A stretch of 64,000 bases of DNA from Legionella saoudiensis (GCF_001465875.1 NZ_LN901323.1:560501-624500); one strand, 5' to 3'; numbered from the stretch's first letter, positions 38,736 to 48,173 are shown. Numbers and translations: made by a program. Notes: a model not told the origin generated them from the sequence alone.

Positions 38736-40265
38736 TTATTTTTCATAACCTTCAGGTTTTGACTGGCTCACTGGCGGGCAATGGTATTCCGCCGAAATTT
38801 TATTATCATCATCAACCGCTTGCAAAATTACCGGGAATTGCCACAAGCTATGAAGATGTTTTAACACTGCTGAAGTTGTCTCTCCTAGGGGGATGCGATT
38901 CTGTTGTGTATATCTTAGGGTGAGTGAACGATCCCCTTGCAAGTCCACTGAATAAACTTGGATATCTGGTTCAAAGGTACCCAAATTATATTGTCTGGAT
39001 AAGGCTTCTCTAATTTTTTGATAGCCGGCACTATCATGAATGGCATTGACATAGAGTTCGGGGCTACGATCATCATCTACAATATGAAACAATTTTAAAT
39101 CGCGTATTAATTTGGGCGATAAATATTGGGCGATAAAACTTTCGTCTTTGTAATTCCGCATAGCGGTATCAAGACTTTTTAACCAGTCGGTGTTTGCTAG
39201 ATAGGGGAACCAGGCTTTATCTTCATCGGTGGGATCTTCGCAAATACGTTTGATGTCTTGCATCATATGGTATCCCAAAGTATAGGGGTTAATCCCACTA
39301 TAATAAGGGCTATTATAGGACGGTTGCATAATAACATTTGTATGACTTTGCAACACCTCCAACATAAACTCATCAGTGACTAAGCCTTCATCATACAAAG
39401 CATGGAGCAAGGTATAATGCCAGAAACATGCCCATCCCTCATTCATTACTTTGGTTTGCCCTTGAGGGTAAAAATATTGCGCCATTTTGCGAACAATGCG
39501 CACGATTTCTCGTTGCCAGGGTTCAAGCAGAGGCGCATTTTTTTCAAAGAAGTATAAAATATTTTCTTGTGGTTCGCTGGGGAAGCGTTTTTTCTTGCTT
39601 GTTTCTACTGCGTGTTTGCTTTGTGGAATAGTTCGCCATAATTCATTAATTTGCGATTGCATGTAAATTTCACGGTTTTGCTGGCGAATTTTCTCTTCCT
39701 GAATGGATAAGGGAGCCGGATGTTTATAGCGATCAACGCCATAATTCATGACTGCATGACATGCATCCAGAATCGACTCAACCTCATCGATGCCATAACG
39801 CTCTTCGCAATCAGCAATGTATTTTTTTGCAAAGACTAAATAATCAATAATGGCATCGGCCGAAGTCCACATTTTAAAAAGATAATTATTTTTAAAAAAA
39901 GAATTATGACCATAACAGGCATGTGCAATAACCAATGCCTGCATGGCAATGGTATTTTCTTCCATTAAATAGGAAATACAGGGATTTGAATTAATGACCA
40001 TTTCATAGGCCAAGCCCATTTGTCCCCGTTTATAACTTTTTTCTACCCCAACGAAGTGTTTACCAAAAGACCAGTGGTTATATCCTATAGGCATGCCCAC
40101 AGAGGAGTAGGCATCCATCATTTGTTCTGCAGTAATAACTTCAATTTGATTGGGATAAGTATCCAGGCCAAAATCTTTGGCGATACGTGCAATTTCACGA
40201 TCATAATCCTGGATTAATTCAAAGGTCCACTCAGCACCAGTGGATATAGGCTTCTTCTTTCTCAT
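38736..40265 (-). CDS. SpoVR family protein (YcgB)
   Basis: This is a full-length SpoVR/YcgB-like protein of 509 residues (E. coli YcgB has 510), all-helical in the N-terminal part. Characteristic segments are EVITAEQMMDAYSSVGMPIG, YNHWSFGKHF, INSNPCISYLMEENT, the HACYGHNSFFKNN stretch with conserved histidines, and VMNEGWACFWHY. Its biochemical role is unsettled; in enterobacteria it is sigma-S controlled and linked to PrkA and YeaH. The start overlaps the stop of the upstream yeaH gene (ATGA, 40262-40265), so the conserved prkA-yeaH-ycgB trio is kept here as an operon. Confidence 0.93.
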   Translation of the reverse strand: MRKKKPISTGAEWTFELIQDYDREIARIAKDFGLDTYPNQIEVITAEQMMDAYSSVGMPIGYNHWSFGKHFVGVEKSYKRGQMGLAYEMVINSNPCISYLMEENTIAMQALVIAHACYGHNSFFKNNYLFKMWTSADAIIDYLVFAKKYIADCEERYGIDEVESILDACHAVMNYGVDRYKHPAPLSIQEEKIRQQNREIYMQSQINELWRTIPQSKHAVETSKKKRFPSEPQENILYFFEKNAPLLEPWQREIVRIVRKMAQYFYPQGQTKVMNEGWACFWHYTLLHALYDEGLVTDEFMLEVLQSHTNVIMQPSYNSPYYSGINPYTLGYHMMQDIKRICEDPTDEDKAWFPYLANTDWLKSLDTAMRNYKDESFIAQYLSPKLIRDLKLFHIVDDDRSPELYVNAIHDSAGYQKIREALSRQYNLGTFEPDIQVYSVDLQGDRSLTLRYTQQNRIPLGETTSAVLKHLHSLWQFPVILQAVDDDNKISAEYHCPPVSQSKPEGYEK

Positions 40266-41533
40266 GCCGTTTTCCTTTTAAATAATTCATGAAATACTGG
40301 ATAAATATCTGCAACAGTATCAATATTTTCCATCGCAAAATTAGGGTATTGTTCTTTAACCAATTGATAGACTTCCCATAAGCTTTGATGATGGCGTGGC
40401 ATAATTTCAATATACGCAAAATACTGTAGTAGAGGCATGATTTTTTCTTGCAGCAATTCCTGGCAATAAGGCGAATCAGCATTCCAGTTATCACCATCAG
40501 AAGCTTGAGCCACATAAATGTTCCAGGCTTCTGGTGGATAGCGTACTTCAATAATGTTATTCAATAATTCCAGCGCGCTAGAAACTACTGTACCCCCGGT
40601 TTCTCGCGAATAAAAAAACTCCTCCTCATTAACTTCTTTTGCTGAGGTATGATGACGGATAAAGACCAATTCGATTTTCTCGTAATTTTTAGTAAGGAAC
40701 ATGTACAACAGAATGAAAAACCGTTTGGCTATATCTTTTTTTGCCTCATCCATAGAGCCTGAAACGTCCATAACGCAGAACATAACCGCCTGCGTAGAAG
40801 GAGAGGGGACGCGTAGTCGGTAATTGTAGCGTAGGTCAATCGTATCAATAAAAGGCACGGCCTGTATTTTCTTTTTTAAATGTTCAATATGTAGCTTTAA
40901 TTCTTTTAGGACAACCGTATCAGGTACCGGTTCTTGTAATAGCTGCTCTAATCGTGTTTCTGCATCTTTTAATTGGCGTTTATAAGGCGAGGCTAAGGCA
41001 ATACGACGACTGGTTGCTTGCTTCATTGAGCGCAACACATTAATGTTATTAGGAATACCACTGGTAGTTACGCCAGCACGAATGGTTTTAAAGGTACTAA
41101 TACGCGCGAGTTCTTTTTTTACTAAATCAGGTAATTCCAGATCTTCAAAATATAAATCGAGGAATTCTTCGCGCGATAATTCAAACACAAAATCATCTTC
41201 GCCTTCACCGCTATTACTGGCATCCCCATCACCGCCACCATCGCCACTACCGCTGCCGCTAGGTCTTTTAATGCGGTCACCGCTAATAAAATTATCGTTT
41301 CCTGGCAAAACACGCTCGACGTGCCCACCTCGTCCTTGATGAAATCGTGGTTCGGAAATGTCTTTAGCAGGAATAGAAATCTGTTCGCCTTGATCAATTT
41401 CCGTAATACTGCGTTTGCCTACCGCATCGGAGACTGCTCTTTTTATTTGGTTTTTATAACGACGGAGGAAGCGCTGGCGATTCACCGTGCTTTTTTTCCC
41501 CGCATTTTGTCGTCTATCAATCAATTGCGACAT
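40262..41533 (-). CDS. yeaH: YeaH/YhbH family protein with vWA-like metal site (DUF444)
   Basis: The 423-residue DUF444 protein has a basic N-terminus (RRQNAGKKSTVNRQRFLRRY), a Gly/Ser/Asp-rich low-complexity linker near 95-112 (SGSGDGGGDGDASNSGEG), and a C-terminal von Willebrand A-like domain. The latter has the MIDAS-type VMDVSGSMDEAKK near 253 and ETGGTVVSSALEL. It acts with PrkA and SpoVR in nitrogen or stationary-phase stress responses; the mechanism is not established. GGAG is spaced correctly before the ATG at 41533. A 145-base gap with two hairpins separates it from prkA, while ycgB overlaps its stop. Confidence 0.92.
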   Translation of the reverse strand: MSQLIDRRQNAGKKSTVNRQRFLRRYKNQIKRAVSDAVGKRSITEIDQGEQISIPAKDISEPRFHQGRGGHVERVLPGNDNFISGDRIKRPSGSGSGDGGGDGDASNSGEGEDDFVFELSREEFLDLYFEDLELPDLVKKELARISTFKTIRAGVTTSGIPNNINVLRSMKQATSRRIALASPYKRQLKDAETRLEQLLQEPVPDTVVLKELKLHIEHLKKKIQAVPFIDTIDLRYNYRLRVPSPSTQAVMFCVMDVSGSMDEAKKDIAKRFFILLYMFLTKNYEKIELVFIRHHTSAKEVNEEEFFYSRETGGTVVSSALELLNNIIEVRYPPEAWNIYVAQASDGDNWNADSPYCQELLQEKIMPLLQYFAYIEIMPRHHQSLWEVYQLVKEQYPNFAMENIDTVADIYPVFHELFKRKTA

Positions 41534-41582
41534 GATTTTAACTCCGCGACTTTACGTGCCAATTTGTTCTCTCCTCTGGGGC

Positions 41583-41648
41583 CCAATGTCTGCTTCATAA
41601 GGGAGCAAACATTGGCCATTATCCTTGAGCCCCCGCATTATCGCGGGG
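41583..41648 (-). other. Two hairpins in the prkA-yeaH intercistronic gap
   Basis: CCAATGT/ACATTGG (41583-41589, 41609-41615) and CCCCGC/GCGGGG (41631-41636, 41643-41648) form consecutive stem-loops between the prkA stop and the yeaH ribosome binding site. No T run follows on the minus strand, so they fit mRNA processing or stability better than intrinsic termination. Confidence 0.5.
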
Positions 41649-41678
41649 AAAGAGAAGAGGATTATTGAGTCGTTTTTA

Positions 41679-43610
41679 TTATTGTGATTTACGTACTCGT
41701 AAATACCATTCACAAAGCAGGCGAACCTGTTTGCGTGTATAGCCTTTCTCGATCATACGAGAAATAAACTCCTCATGTTTTTTCTTGTCATCTTCTGATG
41801 CTTTGGCATTGAAGGAGATGACTGGCAGTAAATCCTCTGTGTTGGTGAACATTTTCTTTTCAATGACCGATCTGAGTTTTTCATAACTATTCCACACGGG
41901 ATTTTTACCGCGGTTATTTGCCCGTGCACGTAAAACAAAGTTTACCACTTCATTACGGAAGTCTTTAGGATTAGAAATACCTGCAGGTTTTTCAATTTTT
42001 TCCAATTCTAAATTAAGCAAGCTGCGGTCAAAAATTTCGCCGGTATCCGGATCGCGATAATCTTGGTCCTGTATCCAGAAATCAGCATAAGTAATGTAGC
42101 GGTCGAAAATATTTTGTCCGTATTCAGAATAAGACTCTAAGTAAGCTGTTTGAATTTCCTTACCGATAAACTCAACGTACTTGGCCGCTAAATATTCTTT
42201 AATGAAGCCCAAATAAGTTTCTTGAACTTCTTGCGGGAATTGTTCTTGTTCAATTTGGCGCTCCAATACATACATTAAATGTACGGGGTTAGCCGCAACT
42301 TCGCTATGATCAAAATTGAATACTTTTGATAATATTTTGAAGGCAAAACGAGTCGAAACCCCACTCATTCCTTCATCAACACCGGCAAAATCACGATATT
42401 CTTGATAGGATTTTGCTTTAGGATCAGTATCTTTTAAGCTTTCACCATTATAAACGCGCATTTTTGAATAAATGCTGGAGTTTTGTGGTTCTTTTAAACG
42501 GGTCAATACTGAAAATTGAGCCAGCATATCCAAGGTTCCTGGAGCACAATGAGCCTGAGTTAATGAGCTGTTATCAATAAGTTTTTGATAAATTTTTATT
42601 TCTTCAGAAACACGTAAACAATAAGGAACTTTTACAATATTAATACGGTCAATAAATGCTTCATTATTTTTATTGTTTCTAAATGTTTGCCATTCTGACT
42701 CATTCGAATGCGCTAGAATAATTCCTTCAAAGGGTATGGAAGATAAGCCTTCAGTGGCGTTATAGTTCCCTTCCTGGGTGGCCGTAAGCAAGGGATGCAG
42801 CACTTTAATTGGCGCTTTAAACATTTCCACAAACTCTAATAGGCCGCGGTTAGCTCGGCACAGGCCTCCAGAGAAACTGTATGCATCGGGGTCATCCTGG
42901 GAAAACTCTTCTAATTTACGAATGTCAACTTTCCCTACCAGTGATGAAATATCCTGGTTGTTTTCATCGCCAGGTTCAGTTTTTGCCACCGCAATTTGCT
43001 TCAAACGAGAGGGTTTGACTTTAACCACTCTGAATTTGCTAATATCACCATTGAATTCATGCAAGCGTTTTACGGCCCAAGGGGACATTAGGTAGCGTAA
43101 GTGACGTGCAGGAATACCAAAGCGCTCCTGCAATAATTCGGCATCTTCAACTGGATTAAATAAAGATAAGGGTGACTCAAATACGGGGGAGCCTTTAATT
43201 GCATAAAAAGGAATATTTTCCATTAAATCCTTTAGCTTTTCGGCAATAGAAGATTTACCGCCGCCCACTGGGCCAAGCAGATACAATACTTGTTTTGTTT
43301 CTTCCAAACCTTGGGCTGCATGTTTTAAGAAGCCAACGATTTGTTCAATGGGCTCTTCCATGCCATAAAAATCTTTGAAAACATTATATCGTGGAATTAT
43401 TTTATTGGAAAAAATACGTGATAATACAGGGTCGTGTCGTGTATCCACCATTTCAGGTTCGCCTATGGCCATCAATAAGCGTTCCGCTGGATTAGCATAT
43501 GCTGATGGATCGTTTTTACACAATTCCAGATACTCATCCAAGCCCATCTCTTCTTCTTTGTTATCAACAAAGCGCTTGGTATAGCCGGCTAAAAAATCTT
43601 GAGTGTTCAT
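41679..43610 (-). CDS. prkA: Serine protein kinase / AAA+ ATPase PrkA
   Basis: The 643-residue protein has the standard PrkA length (E. coli YeaG 644). The N-terminal AAA-like module carries the Walker A LGPVGGGKSSIAEKL near 112-126, with FYAIKGSPVFESPL following. The middle holds FEGIILAHSNESEW and SVLTRLKEP. The C-terminal kinase-like region ends in TRKQVRLLCEWYLRVRKSQ. PrkA is described as a serine kinase, and newer work on relatives also suggests AAA+ protease activity. It is first in the prkA-yeaH-ycgB operon, usually under stationary-phase or nitrogen-limitation control. Its promoter should lie in the 319-base gap to pepN. Confidence 0.95.
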   Translation of the reverse strand: MNTQDFLAGYTKRFVDNKEEEMGLDEYLELCKNDPSAYANPAERLLMAIGEPEMVDTRHDPVLSRIFSNKIIPRYNVFKDFYGMEEPIEQIVGFLKHAAQGLEETKQVLYLLGPVGGGKSSIAEKLKDLMENIPFYAIKGSPVFESPLSLFNPVEDAELLQERFGIPARHLRYLMSPWAVKRLHEFNGDISKFRVVKVKPSRLKQIAVAKTEPGDENNQDISSLVGKVDIRKLEEFSQDDPDAYSFSGGLCRANRGLLEFVEMFKAPIKVLHPLLTATQEGNYNATEGLSSIPFEGIILAHSNESEWQTFRNNKNNEAFIDRINIVKVPYCLRVSEEIKIYQKLIDNSSLTQAHCAPGTLDMLAQFSVLTRLKEPQNSSIYSKMRVYNGESLKDTDPKAKSYQEYRDFAGVDEGMSGVSTRFAFKILSKVFNFDHSEVAANPVHLMYVLERQIEQEQFPQEVQETYLGFIKEYLAAKYVEFIGKEIQTAYLESYSEYGQNIFDRYITYADFWIQDQDYRDPDTGEIFDRSLLNLELEKIEKPAGISNPKDFRNEVVNFVLRARANNRGKNPVWNSYEKLRSVIEKKMFTNTEDLLPVISFNAKASEDDKKKHEEFISRMIEKGYTRKQVRLLCEWYLRVRKSQ

Positions 43611-43929
43611 GAGCCATCCCCTTAACTTATCCCTCGGCAGGATATAACGTGATTTCCGGTATCTCTGCTTCTTTTTATTTGCATTGCAAAGAAACTTCTT
43701 ACATCAAGTATAGGCATTAATTTAAGTAGTTTTCCAGATAACTCAATAAACTTAAATGTTTTTTTATGAGCGGAATGCTAACTACATTAATACAGCAATC
43801 GATTTTTGCATTCTCTGACCTATAATTGACAAATATTTCTATTATTGCTCAATGCTTTTTTACGATGCACTCATTGATTTATAGACGACTTTAGGTGATT
43901 CTTATCCACAATTCGCGTTATAAGGGAAA
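43611..43929. promoter_or_regulatory. Divergent intergenic region between prkA and pepN
   Basis: This 319-base AT-rich gap must hold both promoters. On the plus strand TATAAT (43821-43826) is contiguous with TTGACA (43826-43831). The second could be a -35 for pepN with a poor -10 (TCAATG) 17 bases on; the first lacks a good -35. No gene-sized frame is seen. The boxes are suggestive only. Confidence 0.4.
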
Positions 43930-46527
43930 ATGATGACCACATCAGACAACACTATTTATTTAAAAAATTATCAGCAACCTCGGTTTGTCGTTAATACGGT
44001 AAATTTAAATTTCGATTTATATGATGATCATGCTTTAGTGAGCAGCGAACTTAAATTAACGCGCCAGCATGCAGGCGCTTTGCATTTACAAGGTGAAGAG
44101 CTGGAATTAGTGAGCTTCCATCTGAATGGCCAGCAATTGGAGCCATCAGCCTATCAGCTCTCTGATGATGGGCTAATCATCGAGCACTGCCCTGATGAGC
44201 TGACTTTAAAAATCGTTACCCGTATTTACCCCCAAAATAATACGCAATTATCTGGGCTCTATCGTTCTAACCATCTATTTTGTACTCAGTGTGAGGCGGA
44301 AGGTTTTCGTCGTATTACCTATTTTCCTGATCGCCCCGATGTGTTGGCAACATATACCACACGTATTTCTGCAGATAAAAAGCAATATCCCATTTTATTA
44401 TCTAATGGAAATTTAATTGATTCCGGGAATGAGGATAATGGACGCCACTGGGTTGTATGGCAGGATCCCTTTAAGAAGCCTTCTTATCTTTTTGCACTAG
44501 TTGCTGGTAATTTGGCTCATATTCATGATCAATTTGTCACGTGTTCTGGAAGAACCATTGATTTATACATCTATGTTGAGCCAGGCAATGAGGATAAATG
44601 CGGCCATGCAATGGAGTCGTTAAAAAATTCCATGCGTTGGGATGAAGAGGTTTATGGTCGCGAGTACGATTTGGATATTTTCATGATCGTGGCAGTAAGC
44701 GATTTCAATATGGGGGCGATGGAAAATAAGGGATTAAACATATTTAATTCTAAATACATCTTAGCTCGTCCTGATACGGCAACAGATCAAGATTTTGCTG
44801 ATGTGGAAGGTGTTGTCGCGCATGAGTATTTCCATAACTGGACCGGAAATCGTGTTACCTGCCGTGACTGGTTTCAATTAAGTTTGAAAGAAGGATTAAC
44901 GGTTTTTCGCGATCAAGAGTTTTCTCGCGATATGAATTCACGTGATGTGAACCGAATTACCGATGTAAAGGTTCTGCGTAGCAGTCAATTTCCAGAGGAT
45001 GCCAGCTCTATGGCACATCCTGTAAGACCCGAGTCATATCAAGAGATTAATAATTTTTATACGGCCACAGTTTATAATAAAGGGGCGGAAGTTATTCGCA
45101 TGCAACATACCTTATTAGGTAAAGAGCGTTATCGCAAAGGGATGGATTTATATTTTGAGCGTCATGATGGCCAGGCGGTGACGATTGATGATTTTGTTGC
45201 AGCAATGGAAGATGCCAATGGTGTTGATTTAACGCAATTCAAACGCTGGTATAGCCAAGCAGGAACTCCAGAAGTTAAGGTAAGTAGTCATTTTGAGCAA
45301 GGGCAGTTAACCCTGAAGATGATGCAAACTTGTCCAGCAACACCGGAATGTAAAGAGAAAAAGCCATTTCATATCCCTATTCGCATGGCATTATTTGATG
45401 CCACTGGGCAATTAATGCCAACTGAGCAAGAAATTCTAGAGTTAAAAGAAACCGAACAAAGCTTCACTTTTACTGGTTTACGTGAAAAGCCCGTAATTTC
45501 TTTATTACGGGAGTTTTCAGCGCCAATTAAGTTAAAACATGAGCTCAGTTGCGATGAATTAATTTTCTTAGTGCGCTATGAAACAGATGGCTATGCAAAA
45601 TGGGATGCGGCTCAACGCTTGGTATTAAATTGTCTGAGCGAGTGCTTAAATTCATCCGCAGATAAATGGCAAATATCAGAGCCGTTAATTGGCGCATTGC
45701 GACATGTGCTATTAGATGCCTCTTTAGATGCTGATTTACGAGCAGAATTACTCACGCCTCCAGGCTTTGAAGAGGCCGTCTTATTATTAGACGCTGTGGA
45801 CGTGAGTAAGGTCGAAGCCGTGCGTGATTATTTTAGAGCCCAATTGGGGACAAAGTTATATGCTGAAATCCAATCGCTTTATCAACAGTTGTGGCAAGTA
45901 GAAGACCATAGTATGAATGGCCTAGCTTATGGCCGTAGAAAGTTACGCAATGTGTGCTTGTGGCTCATGATGAAGGCGAACGAGGCGGCGGCGATTGATG
46001 CCTGCCAACAACAATTTATACATGCCAAAACCATGACGGATCAAATTGCAAGTTTTGCATTATTAGTTAATTGTTCGAACCAAAAAATGCGTGAGCAGGC
46101 CATTAATGATTTTTATAAGCAATGGTCTAAAGATGAGCTGGTTTTGGATAAATGGTTTGCCATTCAAGCTACCAGCGAGCTTCCGGATGCTTTAGAACGG
46201 GTGCGAAAATTATTACAGCATCCTGATTTTAGTATTAAAAACCCCAATAAGGTGCGTTCGGTAATTGGTGCATTTTGTATGGCTAATCCACGTAATTTCC
46301 ATGCTCCCGATGGCAGTGGCTATCAATTTTTAGCGGAGATGTTGGTGACTTTGGATAAGCTTAACCCGCAGGTTGCCGCTCGAATGGCTAGCCCATTCAC
46401 CCGCTGGCAGCGGTATGACAAACCACGCCAGCTACTAATGCATCAACAACTAGAGCAATTAGCCAAGCAGTCTTTATCACGTGATCTTGCTGAGGTCGTC
46501 TCTAAAAGCTTAGTAACAGAAATATAA
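43930..46527 (+). CDS. pepN: Aminopeptidase N (M1 alanyl aminopeptidase)
   Basis: The 865-residue M1 metallopeptidase is close to E. coli PepN (870). Substrate-binding GAMENKG lies at about 258-264 and the zinc site HEYFHNWTGNR with its downstream Glu (LKEGLTVFRDQEF) at about 295-325. A catalytic tyrosine region follows near 380, and the C-terminal helical domain is complete. It removes N-terminal residues from cytoplasmic peptides. Two ATGs in tandem follow AAGGG; the second (43933) has the better spacing. A hairpin with TTTT follows. It is the third aminopeptidase-type or peptide-use gene in the window, with the M28 enzyme and the POT transporter, fitting an amino-acid-using lifestyle. Confidence 0.96.
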   Translation: MMTTSDNTIYLKNYQQPRFVVNTVNLNFDLYDDHALVSSELKLTRQHAGALHLQGEELELVSFHLNGQQLEPSAYQLSDDGLIIEHCPDELTLKIVTRIYPQNNTQLSGLYRSNHLFCTQCEAEGFRRITYFPDRPDVLATYTTRISADKKQYPILLSNGNLIDSGNEDNGRHWVVWQDPFKKPSYLFALVAGNLAHIHDQFVTCSGRTIDLYIYVEPGNEDKCGHAMESLKNSMRWDEEVYGREYDLDIFMIVAVSDFNMGAMENKGLNIFNSKYILARPDTATDQDFADVEGVVAHEYFHNWTGNRVTCRDWFQLSLKEGLTVFRDQEFSRDMNSRDVNRITDVKVLRSSQFPEDASSMAHPVRPESYQEINNFYTATVYNKGAEVIRMQHTLLGKERYRKGMDLYFERHDGQAVTIDDFVAAMEDANGVDLTQFKRWYSQAGTPEVKVSSHFEQGQLTLKMMQTCPATPECKEKKPFHIPIRMALFDATGQLMPTEQEILELKETEQSFTFTGLREKPVISLLREFSAPIKLKHELSCDELIFLVRYETDGYAKWDAAQRLVLNCLSECLNSSADKWQISEPLIGALRHVLLDASLDADLRAELLTPPGFEEAVLLLDAVDVSKVEAVRDYFRAQLGTKLYAEIQSLYQQLWQVEDHSMNGLAYGRRKLRNVCLWLMMKANEAAAIDACQQQFIHAKTMTDQIASFALLVNCSNQKMREQAINDFYKQWSKDELVLDKWFAIQATSELPDALERVRKLLQHPDFSIKNPNKVRSVIGAFCMANPRNFHAPDGSGYQFLAEMLVTLDKLNPQVAARMASPFTRWQRYDKPRQLLMHQQLEQLAKQSLSRDLAEVVSKSLVTEI

Positions 46528-46533
46528 TAATCT

Positions 46534-46560
46534 AACCTGGTTGCGTGCACCCAGGTTTTC
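46534..46560 (+). terminator. Terminator after pepN
   Basis: AACCTGG (46534-46540) pairs with CCAGGTT (46551-46557), followed by TTTCC. It resembles the palindrome at 30258-30277. Confidence 0.6.
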
Positions 46561-46583
46561 CTTAAACAGTAACCAGATTGCGA

Positions 46584-46608
46584 CCCGTATTAGACCGCGT
46601 AATACGGG
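46584..46608. repeat. CCCGTATTA/TAATACGGG palindrome, copy 1
   Basis: A perfect 9-bp stem with a 7-base GC-rich loop (GACCGCG) lies between pepN and the convergent 2H-phosphoesterase-like gene. Related palindromes occur at 48121-48152 and 52921-52948. Confidence 0.65.
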
Positions 46609-46616
46609 AGCAGCGT

Positions 46617-47363
46617 CTACTCCAATGTAAATGATTTCAACTCTTTTACAATTTGTCCTTGCGAATCCGCAATTCCCACTCCAATAGCAAATGCGGTAGC
46701 GCGCACCTGAATTTGATGATTTTTAGCAAATTGAGAAATTAATTTTTGCAATTGATTATACAATTGCCCGCTTTCAAACTTATTCAAATGATCCGCCGTA
46801 AGCACGGAAAAATGTGGATTATAATAATTTAAAACAGCGGGGCTGCCATATTGATTAAAGAGAATTTGCCGCTCAACATTTCGAGCTGCCCAAGCAGGAA
46901 TATGGGCTTGTTTATCCCGTAAATGTGATAATGCCTCTAAAGCTTTGTTACTTAAGCCTTGTATTTGTGGATCATTGGTTACGGAAAGCATAACATAACC
47001 ATTAGTTGAAGGTACCAGGCGTGAAGTTAGGAGAGGAACTTGCTTTTCTTGTTTCGCTAAATTTTCCGCACGTTTAATAATATTAGGAATTTGCTCATCG
47101 TTATAATTGGCCATGTATAAGGTAATATGCAAAGGGCTTTTGTCAATGTGGGGCGTGATTTGATAGGTATCAAAGATCTGTTCCTGGGCTAAAAATTGAT
47201 TAAAATCTTTTATTAAGGCGACTACATCGTTATCCGGTTTCAATTTAAGATAGACATTAATTGATTGACTGCCGGCAAAAGATGTGCTGGCTAAGAAAGA
47301 GCAGATTAAGAGGAGGGCGTAGTGTTTCAGCATTTTGCAGTGATGGGTAATCCTATAGACCAT
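46617..47363 (-). CDS. Exported 2H-phosphoesterase-like protein
   Basis: This 248-residue precursor has a hydrophobic signal segment (ALLLICSFLASTSFA, about 16-30). The mature protein shows two H-x-[ST]-x motifs about 125 residues apart, HITL near 78 and HFSV near 198. That is the hallmark of the 2H phosphoesterase (LigT-like) fold, which hydrolyses 2',3'-cyclic or 2'-5' phosphodiesters. The export signal is unusual for this mostly cytoplasmic family. The start at 47363 has GGAGA at good spacing; an ATG at 47333 is the alternative. Either way its 5' end overlaps aroE on the opposite strand. Confidence 0.75.
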   Translation of the reverse strand: MVYRITHHCKMLKHYALLLICSFLASTSFAGSQSINVYLKLKPDNDVVALIKDFNQFLAQEQIFDTYQITPHIDKSPLHITLYMANYNDEQIPNIIKRAENLAKQEKQVPLLTSRLVPSTNGYVMLSVTNDPQIQGLSNKALEALSHLRDKQAHIPAWAARNVERQILFNQYGSPAVLNYYNPHFSVLTADHLNKFESGQLYNQLQKLISQFAKNHQIQVRATAFAIGVGIADSQGQIVKELKSFTLE

Positions 47364-48116
47364 AGCTTATCTCCAATAATTCATCAGTATTTCGCAAAGC
47401 AAGCGGGTATTCAACTTACTTATGCAAAAATTAAAGCAGAGGAACAGTCCTTTGAACAGCAGCTAACAGATTTTTTTCACCAGCAAGGCGTAGGTGTTAA
47501 CGTTACTTTACCTTTTAAACAGCGTGCTTTTGCCATGGCCCAGCAGACTACAGAGCGCTGTAAACAAGCAGGGGCGGCCAATACTCTCTGGATGGATGCC
47601 AATCAATTGTGTGCGGATAATACTGATGGAGTTGGCTTAATTCGTGATTTACATCACCATATTGATTTGCCTGGCAAGCGGGTAGCCATCCTAGGGGCTG
47701 GGGGGGCGGTTCGCGGTATCATTCATCCCTTATTACAAAATAAACTGGCTGAATTAGTTATTGTCAATCGCACTTTAGCTAAAGGTATGGAGCTGCAACA
47801 GCTATTCCCAGAAATTCAAGTATTGAGCATCAATGAGCTAGCCGGAGCCTTTGATCTAATCATCAATGCAACTTCCGCAAGTCTCGCAGGGGAGTTACCG
47901 TCTTTGCCTCACGAATGTTTCGCCAACAAACCTTTTTTCTATGATTTATCTTATAAAAAACAAGAAGATACGGTATTCGTACATTATGCAAAAGAAATGG
48001 GATGCAGGGCTGTCGATGGCCTGGGAATGCTCGTCGAACAAGCAGCAGAAGCATTTTTTATTTGGCATGGCTTTAAACCAGAAACCAAAACTGTTTTAGA
48101 ATTATTAAGAATCTAG
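47322..48116 (+). CDS. aroE: Shikimate dehydrogenase
   Basis: The 264-residue enzyme starts at GTG 47322, exactly spaced after a consensus AGGAGG (47311-47316), and reads FQHFAVMGNPIDHSLSPIIH, the AroE N-terminal substrate motif (S-x-S). VNVTLPFK carries the catalytic Lys near 65, NTDGVG the conserved Asp near 102, and GAGGAVRGI is the NADP-binding loop near 127. It reduces 3-dehydroshikimate in aromatic amino-acid synthesis. The first 42 bases and the ribosome binding site lie inside the 5' part of the divergent phosphoesterase-like gene, an unusual arrangement. Confidence 0.95.
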   Translation: MFQHFAVMGNPIDHSLSPIIHQYFAKQAGIQLTYAKIKAEEQSFEQQLTDFFHQQGVGVNVTLPFKQRAFAMAQQTTERCKQAGAANTLWMDANQLCADNTDGVGLIRDLHHHIDLPGKRVAILGAGGAVRGIIHPLLQNKLAELVIVNRTLAKGMELQQLFPEIQVLSINELAGAFDLIINATSASLAGELPSLPHECFANKPFFYDLSYKKQEDTVFVHYAKEMGCRAVDGLGMLVEQAAEAFFIWHGFKPETKTVLELLRI

Positions 48117-48120
48117 AGCA

Positions 48121-48152
48121 TAGCCCGTATTAGCGCAGCGTCATACCGGCTA
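48121..48152. repeat. CCCGTATTA palindrome family, copy 2 (degenerate)
   Basis: TAGCCCGTATTAGCGCAGCG followed by TCATACCGGCTA pairs imperfectly (outer TAGCC/GGCTA). It lies between the convergent aroE and patatin genes and is related to the palindromes at 46584 and 52921. Confidence 0.55.
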
Positions 48153-48173
48153 CAATCAAAATGTAATTGTCTA

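Noticed and set aside
41221..41275. Short trinucleotide-like repetition (CACCGCCACC type) suggesting a tandem repeat locus
   Set aside because: It simply encodes the Gly/Asp/Ser-rich linker of the YeaH protein and is not a regular tandem array.
41043..41339. Ser/Pro-rich plus-strand frame opposite yeaH
   Set aside because: It mirrors the Gly/Asp/Ser linker of yeaH and has no independent support.
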